Assembly (NCBI GenBank): GCA_022425565.1
Contig: JAKMFG010000092.1
Coordinates: 1-6,140 of the forward strand
DNA: 6,140 bases
Direction of reading: 5' to 3'
DNA from: Alphaproteobacteria bacterium
GTDB taxonomy: Bacteria; Pseudomonadota; Alphaproteobacteria; Puniceispirillales; Puniceispirillaceae
Shown: positions 6,046 through 6,140 of the stretch, piece after piece
Position numbering within the stretch: position 1 is the first letter of the stretch
How the letters are laid out: every line of letters begins with the position of its first letter
Notes under the pieces: generated by a model
What the model saw: only the letters and a program-made list of their open reading frames with translations
Told to the model about the DNA's origin: nothing
Databases searched by the model: none
Made by a program: the position numbers and the translations under genes

Positions 6046-6140
6046 GATGCCTGCCATCCTCTTGCCGCTAGCCTCGCATCGCGGGCAGACGCCTTGTTTC
6101 TTGCGATACGCCTGCCGGCGCGCCATATCTACCGGAATAC
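6046..6140 (-). other. Upstream region of the FrnE-like gene, frame open to the edge
   Basis: On the minus strand the reading frame of the FrnE-like gene continues without a stop to the right edge. It reads IPVD, then from an ATG at 6126 MARRQAYRKKQG, VCPRCEASGKR and MAGI before the preferred start. This basic segment holds a second CxxC (CPRC, 6087-6076). It could be an N-terminal extension, the tail of an upstream in-frame gene, or leader that happens to be open. AGAGGA at about 6063-6058 is a plausible ribosome-binding site for the 6045 start. No convincing promoter can be identified within 95 bp. Confidence 0.45.

Noticed and set aside
6047..6140. Plus-strand frame starting at ATG 6047 and open to the right edge
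   Set aside because: It is about 31 codons, has no ribosome-binding site or recognisable similarity, and lies opposite the likely leader or extension of the FrnE-like gene.

Overview
The window looks like an ordinary housekeeping stretch from a GC-rich alphaproteobacterial chromosome. The taxonomic guess rests on three things: the general style of the proteins, a DEEQHFGV helicase motif in Mfd where E. coli has DEEHRFGV, and the neighbourhood recG / sdhE / mfd, which I recall as common in that class. I cannot name a genus.

Layout. The left edge holds the N-terminal 455 residues of RecG on the minus strand (to position 1366); its C-terminus lies outside the window. Next comes a 312-bp divergent intergenic region (1367-1678). 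It carries a five-copy 13-bp tandem repeat, weak candidate promoters in both directions, and a perfect 8-bp-stem inverted repeat just upstream of the next gene. On the plus strand sdhE (1679-1951) and mfd (1955-5404) follow, 3 bp apart and almost certainly co-transcribed. A FrnE-like DsbA-family thiol oxidoreductase lies on the minus strand (5401-6045). It converges on mfd so tightly that one CTAG tetranucleotide supplies both stop codons. The last 95 bp are upstream of that gene, where its reading frame stays open to the window edge.

How the genes relate. RecG (branch migration and remodelling of stalled forks) and Mfd (removal of stalled RNA polymerase and recruitment of UvrA) both deal with conflicts on damaged DNA and are arranged divergently. 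SdhE, which helps attach FAD covalently to the succinate dehydrogenase flavoprotein, is metabolically unrelated but sits first in the mfd operon. The FrnE-like protein is a cytoplasmic thioredoxin-fold protein with a CPWC active site and an unknown substrate.

I found no mobile element, CRISPR array, RNA gene or evidently new multi-gene system. The points most worth a second look are small: the tandem repeat and leader hairpin in the divergent region, an Arg-to-Thr change in the RGxxE motif of SdhE, the shared CTAG stop, and a second CxxC in the possible N-terminal extension of the FrnE-like protein.
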